From Thiothrix litoralis (GTDB taxonomy: Bacteria > Pseudomonadota > Gammaproteobacteria > Thiotrichales > Thiotrichaceae): 64,000 bases of DNA. Below, piece after piece: positions 43,535 to 52,556 of the stretch. Each line of letters opens with the position of its first letter. Position 1 is the first letter of the stretch. The notes under the pieces were generated by a model, which saw only the letters and a list, made by a program, of their open reading frames with translations, was not told the DNA's origin and did no database searches. Both the position numbers and the translations under genes were made by a program. The stretch lies in NCBI RefSeq assembly GCF_017901135.1, contig NZ_CP072801.1, positions 4,182,501 through 4,246,500 on the forward strand. The letters are read 5' to 3'.

Positions 43535-45142
43535 TTAAGGGTTCTTGATGTCGCTGCCACTACGCAGGTAGAACCACCAGTTCAGAATCAGGCACAGCGC
43601 GTAGAAAATCGCAAAACCGTACATGGCGTTTTCAGGCGTACCCGCTTTCACTTGTGCACCAATCACGACCGGGGCAATGAACGAGCCGTAAGCCGCGACA
43701 GCAGATGTCCAACCCAATACCGGCCCCGCTTGCAAGCGGTCAAAGATCACCCCAACGGTGCGGAAGGTAGAGCCATTGCCCAAACCCGATGCCGCAAACA
43801 GCACCACGAACGTCCACAGGAATGGTTGGAAGAACACTTCAGGGGTAGCAGATTGGTAAGCCTGCATCATCAAGTAACCCGCATAAGCGGAAGCACCAAC
43901 CATGACCACGGAAATGATTTGCGTCACAATCGAGCCGCCCACCTTGTCAGAAATCCAGCCACCGACCGGGCGAATCAACGCGCCGACGAAGGGGCCAATC
44001 CATGCATAGGTCAGGGCTGAAGGGCCATTCGGGTTTTTCGCATGTACCCACAGTTGGGTAGCTGTATCAAACACGTGGGTATTGCCAAAAATGACCTTGA
44101 TAGCCAGGGGCAGCGCCATGGAGAAGCCAATGAAAGAGCCGAAGGTCAGTACATACAGTACGGTCATTGACCACGTGTGCTTGTTGCTGAAAATCGCGAA
44201 TTGCTTGTTGATGCCAACTTTCATTTCACCAAAGGCGGTCACTTTCATGATCATCAACATCGCCACAATGATCAGCGGCAAGGCTATCCACATGTTCAGC
44301 ACGCCCAAGCCGGTAGGTGCTGGCAGGTACAGGTACAAACCAACTGCCGTAACGAAGAATGCCAAGCCATACAGCCACAGGATTTTGACGAAAGCAGCCA
44401 ACGTGCCGCCAATGCTAGGGGAAATCGGCAACAAGTTATTCATGCCAAAGAAGCCGAGGAAAGCCAGCGGAACCAAGAACACCAGCCAGATAAAGCCCGC
44501 GTTTTGAATCCAAGTGTCAGTGCCCGCCAGAATCTTGCCGAGAATCCAGCCAGAGTCTTTGATCAGCGGCATGGAGTCGCCACCCAATGCACCAAACACG
44601 CCCATGGTCATGGCCAATGGGATCAGCACTTGCATGGTGGTCACACCGAAGTTACCCAAACCAGCATTCAAGCCGAGTGCAGTACCCTGCAAGCGTTTAG
44701 GGAAGAAGGTGCTGATATTGGACATGGAACAAGCGAAGTTACCGCCACCAATCCCGGACAACAGTGCCAGAATCTGGAAAGTTAGCAGCGAGGTTTCCTT
44801 GCTTTGCAGCGCAATCCCGGTGCCAATCGCCGGAATCATCAGCAGTGCGGTGGTCAGGAAGATGGTGTTACGTCCGCCTGCCAGCCGGATGAAGAAAGAG
44901 GCCGGAATCCGCAAGGTTGCACCTGCTAACCCGGCAATGGCTGTCAGGGTGAATAATTCATCATCCTTGAACGGGAAGCCAAGGTTGGACATTTGTACCG
45001 TGATAATTCCCCACATCAGCCAGACGGCGAAACCCATCAGCAGGCTGGGGATCGAAATCCACAAATTACGGTTGGCAATCTTCTTGCCGGTGCTTTCCCA
45101 GAACGTGGTGTCTTCCACGTCCCAGTTCTTGATGTCTGTCAT
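43535..45142 (-). CDS. narK2: Nitrate/nitrite transporter, NarK2 type
   Basis: A 535-residue MFS protein of the nitrate/nitrite porter family with about 14 hydrophobic segments. LFTLTAIAGLAGATLRIPASF and ASGLGNGSTFRTV are signature blocks of NarK, and the second NNP motif GGGNFACSMSN is present. The type with a long loop fits nitrate/nitrite antiport. Follows narK1 by 15 bases. Confidence 0.93.
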   Translation of the reverse strand: MTDIKNWDVEDTTFWESTGKKIANRNLWISIPSLLMGFAVWLMWGIITVQMSNLGFPFKDDELFTLTAIAGLAGATLRIPASFFIRLAGGRNTIFLTTALLMIPAIGTGIALQSKETSLLTFQILALLSGIGGGNFACSMSNISTFFPKRLQGTALGLNAGLGNFGVTTMQVLIPLAMTMGVFGALGGDSMPLIKDSGWILGKILAGTDTWIQNAGFIWLVFLVPLAFLGFFGMNNLLPISPSIGGTLAAFVKILWLYGLAFFVTAVGLYLYLPAPTGLGVLNMWIALPLIIVAMLMIMKVTAFGEMKVGINKQFAIFSNKHTWSMTVLYVLTFGSFIGFSMALPLAIKVIFGNTHVFDTATQLWVHAKNPNGPSALTYAWIGPFVGALIRPVGGWISDKVGGSIVTQIISVVMVGASAYAGYLMMQAYQSATPEVFFQPFLWTFVVLFAASGLGNGSTFRTVGVIFDRLQAGPVLGWTSAVAAYGSFIAPVVIGAQVKAGTPENAMYGFAIFYALCLILNWWFYLRSGSDIKNP

Positions 45143-45157
45143 AAAAAGTTCCTCGCA

Positions 45158-46435
45158 TTAAACAGTTGTGGTGAGCGGTGAATCTGAATTTTGTGCACGT
45201 GTCAGTTCTTTCTCGGCATGGACAGGTCTGACTTCGGTGAAATACATCCACATCAGTGATACCCATACCACCCCGAACATCAGCATGAATGCGGAAGAGC
45301 GGATGCCGGTCAGGTCAACCAGCGCCCCGAACATGATTGGCATCAGGAAACCACCCATGCCGCCCGCGAGGCCGACCACGCCGGAAACCACGCCGATATT
45401 GTCTGGGTAATCATCCGAGATGTACTTGAAGACCGAGGCTTTGCCGATGGCAAAGAAAACGCCCAGTGTGAACAGCAGGATGGTGAATACCGTGGGGGTC
45501 AGGCCAAAATGGAAAGTAGTCGGGCCACTAATGGTCTGGATGGTGATGTCACTCTGTGGGTAAGACAGGAAGAACAGGCAAACCAGCGAAACCCACAACA
45601 CCCACCAGGTCATGGTGTGTGCGCCGAATTTGTCAGAGAAGTAACCACCAACCGCCCGCAACAGGCCACCAGGGATACTGAACGCAGCCGCAAGGAAGGC
45701 GGCAGTTTTCAGATCAAAGCCGTATTCGCTGACGTAATACTTGGTCATCCACAAGGCCAGCGCCACATAACCGCCGAACACGATCGAATAATATTGGCTG
45801 TAACGCCAAACTCTGGGGTCTTTGAGAGCCGCGAGCTGCTCCTTGACGCTGACGGATTTTCCAACCTTATGGCTGGTATCCGTGAAGGTGAAAAACCAGA
45901 ACAGGATGGCCGTCACCAGCATCAGCACCGCGTAGACTTTTGGAACCATTGTCCAGCCATAGCCGACAACAATGATGGGAGCGAGCAGTTTAGTAATGGC
46001 CGCGCCGGTATTGCCTGCGCCGAAAATACCCATTGCCGTCCCTTGACGTTCCCTAGGGAACCAGCGGGCGCAATAGGCAATACCAACGGTGAACGAGCCG
46101 CCTGCAATCCCCACAAACAGACCGATCAAGAGGAACTGCCAGAATTGGGTTGCATACGAGATGAGCCAGATGGGAATGACGGTGCAGAGCATCAGGATAA
46201 AAAAGACCAGCCGCCCGCCGAACTTATCTGTCCACATACCGAGTGGCAGACGCGCTAATGAGCCAGTCAGGACGGGCGTCGCGATCAAAATGCCGAACTG
46301 GGTTTCGTTCAAACCCAAGGTTGCTTTGATGGGAATGCCGATGACGGCAAACATCATCCAGATCATGAAGCACACGGTAAATGCCAGTGTGCTCATGATG
46401 ACGACCGACCATGCCTTGTATTGTTGCGTTGCCAT
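45158..46435 (-). CDS. narK1: Nitrate transporter, NarK1 type
   Basis: A 425-residue MFS nitrate porter with 12 helices. LLGLNETQFGILIATPVLTGSLARLPLG and GGSFTVGIAYCARWFPRERQGTAMGIFGAGNTGA are NNP blocks. The NarK1-type is thought to take up nitrate with protons; paired with NarK2 it supplies nitrate and exports nitrite. First gene of the nar operon, with NarL-like heptamers upstream. Confidence 0.93.
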   Translation of the reverse strand: MATQQYKAWSVVIMSTLAFTVCFMIWMMFAVIGIPIKATLGLNETQFGILIATPVLTGSLARLPLGMWTDKFGGRLVFFILMLCTVIPIWLISYATQFWQFLLIGLFVGIAGGSFTVGIAYCARWFPRERQGTAMGIFGAGNTGAAITKLLAPIIVVGYGWTMVPKVYAVLMLVTAILFWFFTFTDTSHKVGKSVSVKEQLAALKDPRVWRYSQYYSIVFGGYVALALWMTKYYVSEYGFDLKTAAFLAAAFSIPGGLLRAVGGYFSDKFGAHTMTWWVLWVSLVCLFFLSYPQSDITIQTISGPTTFHFGLTPTVFTILLFTLGVFFAIGKASVFKYISDDYPDNIGVVSGVVGLAGGMGGFLMPIMFGALVDLTGIRSSAFMLMFGVVWVSLMWMYFTEVRPVHAEKELTRAQNSDSPLTTTV

Positions 46436-46533
46436 AACTCACCTCGTGACGGAACCTTAAGTGGTTTCAAGTTGATTCTATGCCGATAAACGCCTGATTT
46501 CAGTGGGGGTAATGGCTGAAAAATGGGTTGAAA

Positions 46534-46549
46534 TACCACTTTAGTGGTA
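46534..46549. promoter_or_regulatory. NarL-type 7-2-7 inverted heptamer pair
   Basis: TACCACT-TT-AGTGGTA, an inverted pair of heptamers two bases apart, the arrangement preferred by NarL. Each heptamer fits TACYYMT at six of seven places. It lies 99 bases upstream of narK1 and faces the TDT-narXL side too. Confidence 0.6.
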
Positions 46550-46617
46550 GTGGTGTTATTCATTAACTTGCTGTTAATAAAGGGTATTTTTTCGTTATTG
46601 ATTTGCTGCCCCAGTGA

Positions 46618-46660
46618 GGTGGTACAAAGGTGGTACACCTTCTTACCCGCTAATACGGGT
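46618..46660. promoter_or_regulatory. Further NarL-like heptamers in narK1/TDT divergent region
   Basis: Two direct GGTGGTA (complement TACCACC) heptamers at 46618-46624 and 46629-46635, 11 bases apart, then ACCCG...CGGGT at 46645-46660. With the 7-2-7 site they form a cluster between the divergent genes. The 46436-46746 region holds no gene; I saw no FNR-type box in it. Confidence 0.45.
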
Positions 46661-46746
46661 GGGGGGTATGCCTATACATTCAGGTAAGCTGTGGGCGATG
46701 CGGGTTGCGTGCGACAATGCCGTTTTAGTTTTTTCGGGAAGTATTC

Positions 46747-47784
46747 ATGCTGGATGATGCATCACGGGATCAATCCTTGCGTTGGCTGGAAGGCTTACCG
46801 CCGGGGTATTTTGCGCTGGTCATGGCAACGGGCATTCTGGCGATTGCCTTTCAGATGATCGGGCAGTTGTGGTTGTATGAGGCGATGTCGGTACTCACCG
46901 GGATTTTCTGGGTGGTGTTATTGCTGTTAAGTGCGTGGCGGTTGCTGCGTTTTCCCCATGCGGTGAAAATTGATTTGCTGAATATCCGCCGGGTTTTTGC
47001 CTTTTTTACGTTGGTGGTGGCGACCAATATTGTGGGGATATTATTTCACCAGCATGGCTATCCACAGTTGGCGATGGCGTGTTGGGTGATGGCCTTTTTG
47101 TCATGGTCAGCTTTGTTGTACCTGAGTTTTAGTGTGCTGACCTTTTTGACGCATCCGCATACGGTGAATGTGGTGCATGGCGATTGGCTTTCCTCGATTA
47201 CCGGTACGCAATCGCTGGTGTTGTTGGGGCTTATCATTGCCCCGGATCTGGGGGAATATGCTGATTACATGCTGGTTGAAGTGCATTTGTTGTGGATGCT
47301 GGGGCTGATTTTTTACGGTATTTTCATTACCTTGTTTTGCTACCGGATCTTTTTCAAGCGCTTCCAGCCGGAGGATACTTCACCGCTGTTGTGGGTCATT
47401 ACCGGGGCAGCAGCGGTGGGGACAAATGCGGGGACAGGGTTGCTGAACGGCGATGTGCATTTGTCATTTTTGCTGGCGTTACACCCCTTTATTGATGGTA
47501 TGGCCATGCTGATGTGGGCTTGGGCTACTTGGTGGATTCCCATGTTGATTATTTTTGGCATCTGGAAGCACTTTGTGCGGCGCTATCCCATAGCTTATGA
47601 GCCTGCCATGTGGAGCATGGTGTTCCCGCTGGGTATGTATGCCGTGGCGAGTTTTCGCTTGGGGCTGGCTGCCGAGTTTCCGCCACTGGGGTGGATTTCG
47701 TATCTGATGGTGTGGGTGGCCTTCGCGGTGTGGTGTTTGACGCTGTTGGGGTGGGGGTATTCGTGGTTTAAGCAAGACCGTTGA
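46747..47784 (+). CDS. TDT/SLAC1-type transporter (TehA-like)
   Basis: A 345-residue tellurite-resistance/dicarboxylate-type (SLAC1-fold) channel with ten helices; PPGYFALVMATGILAIA is the family start. SLAC1-fold channels carry anions, including nitrate in plants. It is divergent from the nar operon and 6 bases upstream of narX, so transport of nitrate or nitrite is plausible, but substrate is inferred from context only. Confidence 0.87.
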   Translation: MLDDASRDQSLRWLEGLPPGYFALVMATGILAIAFQMIGQLWLYEAMSVLTGIFWVVLLLLSAWRLLRFPHAVKIDLLNIRRVFAFFTLVVATNIVGILFHQHGYPQLAMACWVMAFLSWSALLYLSFSVLTFLTHPHTVNVVHGDWLSSITGTQSLVLLGLIIAPDLGEYADYMLVEVHLLWMLGLIFYGIFITLFCYRIFFKRFQPEDTSPLLWVITGAAAVGTNAGTGLLNGDVHLSFLLALHPFIDGMAMLMWAWATWWIPMLIIFGIWKHFVRRYPIAYEPAMWSMVFPLGMYAVASFRLGLAAEFPPLGWISYLMVWVAFAVWCLTLLGWGYSWFKQDR

Positions 47785-47790
47785 GATAGT

Positions 47791-49683
47791 ATGGGTATAT
47801 CCACGCGAGGGAGTATCCGCTTGAACCGTTTTCTCTGGAACAAATTGCAAAACTCACTGCTGTTGCGAGTAGGAGGCATGATTGCTGCTATTACGATTTT
47901 GGCGGTGGTGGGCATGTCGACGTCCTGGATGGTGGCGGAAACGACTCAGGGCAACGGTGAAGCCATCAACGTCGCGGGTAGTTTGCGGATGCAAAGCTGG
48001 CGTATGGCCTCCTTCTACCAGCGTTTGTTGCAAACCGATAAGCCCGAGTACCGTGAAACTCTGCAACAAGCGATCGAACGTTTTGAACAGGACTTGGAGG
48101 CAGGTTCGATTCTCTCTGTGTTACCAGAAGATAACACAACACCGCTCAAACAAGTGTACCGTCAGGTAGAAATCGATTGGCAGCAACGCATTAAGCCCGC
48201 CTTGGTGCTCCAGTCTAGCACGGCTCAAAATGCTGTGGTATTGGATGAGATTCCATTATTCGTTAAGCACATCAATGACTTGGTTAAGCAGATTGAAGAG
48301 GCTACCGAAGCCAAGATTTTCGTGCTGCGTGTCATTTTGGGTGTCGCTATTATTGGTACTATCCTTGCTGTCATCCTGTCGATTTATTTGGTCAACAGCA
48401 TTCTGGTTATTCCACTCAAGGCGCTGTTGGGGCTAACCGACCAAATTCGCCAAGGCAACCTTGCTGTGCGTACCGAATTGGCGGGCGATGATGAAATCGG
48501 GCAACTCGCGCAAGCCTTCAACCTGATGGCGGAAGACCTTTCCAAGCTCTATCAGGATCTCGAAGCACGGGTGGAACAGAAAACCGCCGAACTGACCCGC
48601 AGCAATCGCTCGCTGGATTTGCTGTACCGCTCCATCACCCGTTTGCACGGCATTGCCCCCGACCGCGCTATATTCCATCATGTACTCACCGATGCCGAGG
48701 CGGTACTGGGTCTGGGTAATGGCACGATTTGCCTGAAAGGTGATCACGGCACTCAGGGGCAGGTAGTCGCCACCACCGCCTTGCACAACCGCAGCCCGTT
48801 ATGCCAACACGCCAACAATTGTGCGGAATGTCAGGACCCGCTCGCCGTCCGCATGGATGCCCTCCCTGATGGCAGGCAAATCTTGCGGATGCCGCTGACC
48901 GATGCTGGAAAACATTACGGTATGTTGGCTATCGACGTTCCCGCCAATACCAATGCCGAGCGTTGGCAAGTGCAATTGCTGGAAGCCCTGTCGCGCCATA
49001 TTGGTGTCACCATTGCCTCAGAACAGCGTAGCGAACAGCACCGCCGCGTGTCATTGCTGGAAGAACGCGCCGTCATTGCCCGTGAACTGCACGATTCACT
49101 CGCACAATCGCTGGCTTACATGAAAATTCAGGTCAGCCGCTTGCGTAATGCCCTCAAGCACCCTGAAGAGGGGGAGGAAATTACGGCGGCATTGGAAGAA
49201 CTTCGTGATGGCCTCAGTAGTTCCTACCAACAATTGCGTGAACTGCTCTCCACCTTCCGTTTGCGCATGGAAGATGACGATCTGGGCATGGCACTGGCGC
49301 AAACCACGACTGAATTTACCGAACGCGGTCATTTGCCGATTGAGCTAGCGGTGAATCTGGATAACCTCAACCTCAGCCCCAATGAAGAAATCCACTTGCT
49401 GCAAATTGTGCGCGAAGCCCTGTCCAACATTCTCAAGCACGCCCATGCCCGCCATGCTTGGGTAACGCTGCAAAGCCAAGCCGACGGTCGTGTCCAGCTT
49501 TGGGTTGACGATGATGGGGTGGGCATCCAGAAAAGTGCAACACTGCACCATTACGGCATGGCGATCATGGCCGAACGTGCCCGCGCCTTGCACGGTACGC
49601 TGGAATACTTGCCCCGCGCTGAGGGTGGAACCCGCGTCCAACTCGATTTCACCACCCAAACAAGGATTGCCCATGCCGCCTGA
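47791..49683 (+). CDS. narX: Nitrate/nitrite sensor kinase NarX
   Basis: A 630-residue NarX/NarQ-type kinase. Two membrane helices flank a periplasmic domain with the P-box-like INVAGSLRMQSWRMASF that binds nitrate. A HAMP domain, a coiled coil (ARVEQKTAELTRSN), a central GAF-like module with a Cys group (CQHANNCAEC) and a HisKA_3/HATPase end (ARELHDSLAQSLAYMK, DDDGVG) follow. It overlaps narL by 11 bases. Confidence 0.94.
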   Translation: MGISTRGSIRLNRFLWNKLQNSLLLRVGGMIAAITILAVVGMSTSWMVAETTQGNGEAINVAGSLRMQSWRMASFYQRLLQTDKPEYRETLQQAIERFEQDLEAGSILSVLPEDNTTPLKQVYRQVEIDWQQRIKPALVLQSSTAQNAVVLDEIPLFVKHINDLVKQIEEATEAKIFVLRVILGVAIIGTILAVILSIYLVNSILVIPLKALLGLTDQIRQGNLAVRTELAGDDEIGQLAQAFNLMAEDLSKLYQDLEARVEQKTAELTRSNRSLDLLYRSITRLHGIAPDRAIFHHVLTDAEAVLGLGNGTICLKGDHGTQGQVVATTALHNRSPLCQHANNCAECQDPLAVRMDALPDGRQILRMPLTDAGKHYGMLAIDVPANTNAERWQVQLLEALSRHIGVTIASEQRSEQHRRVSLLEERAVIARELHDSLAQSLAYMKIQVSRLRNALKHPEEGEEITAALEELRDGLSSSYQQLRELLSTFRLRMEDDDLGMALAQTTTEFTERGHLPIELAVNLDNLNLSPNEEIHLLQIVREALSNILKHAHARHAWVTLQSQADGRVQLWVDDDGVGIQKSATLHHYGMAIMAERARALHGTLEYLPRAEGGTRVQLDFTTQTRIAHAA

Positions 49684-50317
49684 AACCCCGCAAAGTCTGT
49701 TGATCGTGGATGATCACCCCCTGTTCAGGAAAGGGGTACGGTATTTAGTCAACATGGTGCCCGATTTCATCATCGTCGGTGAAGCCTCATGCGGTCAGGA
49801 AGGCATCGACATGGCGCTGGAGCTTGCCCCCGACATGATCCTGCTCGACCTGAACATGAAGGACATGAGTGGCATTGAGGTGCTCAAAGTCATCAAAGCC
49901 TCTGGCAGCGATGCGCGGGTGGTGATGCTGACGGTTTCCGATCAGGCGAGTGATTTGGTGGCAGCGTTACGCGCTGGGGCAGATGGCTACTTGCTCAAAG
50001 AAATGGAGCCGGAAGATTTGGTCGCAAAACTCTCAGAAGCGGCGGCAGGCCGTATTACCTTGACCGAGCGCCTGGTCAACTTGCTGGCGCACGCGATGCG
50101 CCACGATGCGATTCACCCCAAAACCAGCCACGAAGCGGGGCTGACGGATCAGGAACAGCGCATTCTAGAACGGGTCGCGGCTGGCAAAAGCAACAAACTG
50201 ATAGCACGGGAACTGGGTATTACCGAAGGCACTGTTAAGGTGCATGTCAAACACTTGCTGCGCAAGCTCAACCTGCGCTCGCGGGTGGAAGCAGCCGTGT
50301 GGTTTGTGGATCAATAG
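49673..50317 (+). CDS. narL: Nitrate/nitrite response regulator NarL
   Basis: A 214-residue LuxR/FixJ-type regulator: receiver with DDHPLFRKGV, acceptor Asp in MILLDLNMK and Lys in YLLKEME; then a LuxR HTH, LTDQEQRILERVAAGKSNKLIARELGITEGTVKVHVKHLLRKL. Start chosen at the ATG inside the narX end because it gives the normal length. Cognate regulator for the heptamers at 46534-46660. Confidence 0.95.
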   Translation: MPPETPQSLLIVDDHPLFRKGVRYLVNMVPDFIIVGEASCGQEGIDMALELAPDMILLDLNMKDMSGIEVLKVIKASGSDARVVMLTVSDQASDLVAALRAGADGYLLKEMEPEDLVAKLSEAAAGRITLTERLVNLLAHAMRHDAIHPKTSHEAGLTDQEQRILERVAAGKSNKLIARELGITEGTVKVHVKHLLRKLNLRSRVEAAVWFVDQ

Positions 50318-50393
50318 GCTTAATTTTTCAGGTTCATTTCAGCTAGCCCCCTTAGCATTCGTCACAACTGATGATTGATTAAGGAATGTAAAC

Positions 50394-51149
50394 ATGAAAA
50401 TCCATAACAAAACGGGCAGCTTTTTACTGGCTTGTTCCCTTGCCTTGTTGGCAGGTTGTGGTAGTGATGGAACGTCGACCAGCCTTACTGATAACTTGAT
50501 TGGTACAGCAAGTGCTGCAACGCTTGATACAGCAAGTAATACCAGCACGACCACGGATACTGCTGTGGTCACGACGATTCCAACGGTCACAACCCCCACG
50601 CTTGCGGCACAACCACTGACGGTTGCTGAGACCGAAACGCTGCTGTTTGTGCGCGAAGAAGAAAAGCTGGCGCGGGATGTGTACCTGACCCTGTACAACC
50701 AATGGGGAACCAACATCTTCCAAAACATCGCCAACAACGGTGAACAGCAACACATGGATGCCATCAAAGTATGGGTGGATGCATTCGGCTACGTTGACCC
50801 GGTATCATCCAACGAGATTGGCGCTTTCACCGACCCGGTGATCCTCAAACTGTATAACGACTTGGTGGCGCGTGGCATGACCTCTTCGCAAGAGGCACTG
50901 ATGGTGGGCGGTTTCATCGAAGAATACGACATCAAAGACCTTCAGGATGCCATTGATGAAGCCAAACAAGGCACGAATCAAGCCGCCGTTATCCAGACTT
51001 ACGACAGCTTGTTGTGCGGTTCGCGCAACCACTTACGTTCCTTTGTTGGGCAAATCGAGAAAGACGGCCTTGTCTACCAAGCACAGTATGTCTCTCAAGC
51101 CACGGTTGACGCGATTGTGAACAGCCCCGACGAAAAATGCGGACAGTAA
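50394..51149 (+). CDS. DUF2202 ferritin-like lipoprotein
   Basis: A 251-residue lipoprotein: lipobox LALLAGC near residue 22, a Thr/Ala-rich linker to about residue 75, then a DUF2202 ferritin-like domain. Metal-ligand candidates are in FVREEEKLARDVYLTLYNQWG, NGEQQHMDAI, FIEEYDIKDL and CGSRNHLRSF, giving a paired Glu/ExxH-like set. Possibly a di-iron oxidoreductase or metal-storage protein in the periplasm. Paralogous to the next gene. Confidence 0.87.
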   Translation: MKIHNKTGSFLLACSLALLAGCGSDGTSTSLTDNLIGTASAATLDTASNTSTTTDTAVVTTIPTVTTPTLAAQPLTVAETETLLFVREEEKLARDVYLTLYNQWGTNIFQNIANNGEQQHMDAIKVWVDAFGYVDPVSSNEIGAFTDPVILKLYNDLVARGMTSSQEALMVGGFIEEYDIKDLQDAIDEAKQGTNQAAVIQTYDSLLCGSRNHLRSFVGQIEKDGLVYQAQYVSQATVDAIVNSPDEKCGQ

Positions 51150-51177
51150 TTAATTATAATGACAAGGAGAAACTCCC

Positions 51178-51834
51178 ATGACTTTACCTAAAACCCTCAT
51201 CGCAGGCATGGTTGCCATTGCTTGCACAGGTTTGCTGACCACACCCGCAACGTTTGCCAAAGGTAACGGTCAAGCCGTTGCGCCCCCTCAGACCGAGGTA
51301 CTGACTGTGACCGAAAGCGAAGCCCTGCGCTTCATGCGTGAAGAAGAAAAGCTGGCGCGTGATGTCTACATCACCCTCTACAATCAGTGGAAACTGCCGG
51401 TATTCAACAATATTTCCCAATCTGAACAACGGCATACCGATCGGGTAAAAGCCTTGCTGCAAACCTATCGGCTAACTGACCCGGTGACGAATGACACGGT
51501 AGGCGTGTTCCTGAATGCAGATTTGGCGGCCTTGTATGCGCAACTGGTAGCACGAGGGCAAACCTCGCCGCTTGAAGCCTTGCATGTCGGCGCTTTGATC
51601 GAGGAGGTGGATATTGTGGACTTGCAAAAATCCATGAGCGAAACCACGCGCCCCGATATTCTCAGCACTTACGACAACCTGATGCGCGGTTCACGCAACC
51701 ATTTGCGGGCGTTTGTCGGGCAGATTCAAGCGCAAGGCGTGACTTACGTGGCGCAAACCATGCCACAAGCGGAAGTAGATGCCATCGTCAACAGTCCGAA
51801 TGAACGTGGTCAAGGTGGAGGGATGGGCAGATAA
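51178..51834 (+). CDS. DUF2202 ferritin-like exported protein
   Basis: A 218-residue periplasmic protein with a signal peptide ending near ATFA (residue 27) and the same DUF2202 domain as its neighbour (FMREEEKLARDVYITLYNQWK, EQRHTDRVK, LIEEVDIVDL, GSRNHLRAF). It is not lipidated, so the pair places one copy at the membrane and one in solution. AAGGAG precedes the ATG. Followed by a two-component system. Confidence 0.87.
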   Translation: MTLPKTLIAGMVAIACTGLLTTPATFAKGNGQAVAPPQTEVLTVTESEALRFMREEEKLARDVYITLYNQWKLPVFNNISQSEQRHTDRVKALLQTYRLTDPVTNDTVGVFLNADLAALYAQLVARGQTSPLEALHVGALIEEVDIVDLQKSMSETTRPDILSTYDNLMRGSRNHLRAFVGQIQAQGVTYVAQTMPQAEVDAIVNSPNERGQGGGMGR

Positions 51835-51866
51835 TGCTACTATCTCTTCACTAAAGGGAGAAAGTA

Positions 51867-52556
51867 ATGCGCCTGTTATTGGTTGAAGACGATACCGAAC
51901 TGAGTAGCAGCTTGCACGCCCGCCTGAAGCGCGAAGGTTTCGCCGTGGACATCGCCGCGAACGGTGTGGATGGCGAATTCATGGGCAACGAAGAGCCTTA
52001 CGATGTGGTGATTCTTGACCTCGGCCTGCCGCAACGCAGCGGGCTGGAGGTGTTGCAACACTGGCGGCAACGTGGCAATCGCGTGCCGGTGATTGTGCTC
52101 ACCGCCCGCGATGCTTGGCACGAACGGGTGGATGGTTTCAAAGCTGGTGCAGATGATTACCTCGGCAAGCCGTTTCACTTTGAGGAATTGTTGGTGCGGG
52201 TGCAGGCGCTGATTCGCCGCAACCTTCAGGCATCGGTTCCCGATCAGAAGCTGGATTGCTGTGGCCTGCAACTGGATGAGGAACACCAGCAAGTCACTAC
52301 CCCGGAGGGCACGGTGTTCGACCTGACCGGCACCGAATTCCGCCTGTTGCGCTATTTTATGCTGCACCCCGGCAAAATTCTCACCAAGTCCCGCCTGACC
52401 GAACACGTTTACGAACAGGATTTCGACCGCGACAGCAATGTGATCGAAGTCTATGTGCGCCATTTACGCCGCAAGTTGGGTGAATGGCGCATCCTTACCC
52501 GCCGGGGACAAGGTTACATTTTCATCGACCCCGCCAAACCGGAGCCACCCGTATGA
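51867..52556 (+). CDS. OmpR-family response regulator (PhoP-like)
   Basis: A 229-residue regulator. The receiver has VEDDTEL, the acceptor Asp in DVVILDLGLPQ and Lys in DDYLGKPFHFEE; a Trans_reg_C domain follows, ending in RRGQGYIF. The 4-base overlap (ATGA) with the kinase shows pairing. It lies 32 bases after DUF2202 copy 2 and may control it. Confidence 0.93.
   Translation: MRLLLVEDDTELSSSLHARLKREGFAVDIAANGVDGEFMGNEEPYDVVILDLGLPQRSGLEVLQHWRQRGNRVPVIVLTARDAWHERVDGFKAGADDYLGKPFHFEELLVRVQALIRRNLQASVPDQKLDCCGLQLDEEHQQVTTPEGTVFDLTGTEFRLLRYFMLHPGKILTKSRLTEHVYEQDFDRDSNVIEVYVRHLRRKLGEWRILTRRGQGYIFIDPAKPEPPV

Noticed and set aside
43217-44020. 267-codon plus-strand frame opposite dsrC-like and narK2
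   Set aside because: Low-complexity, Arg/His-rich shadow of the real nar genes.
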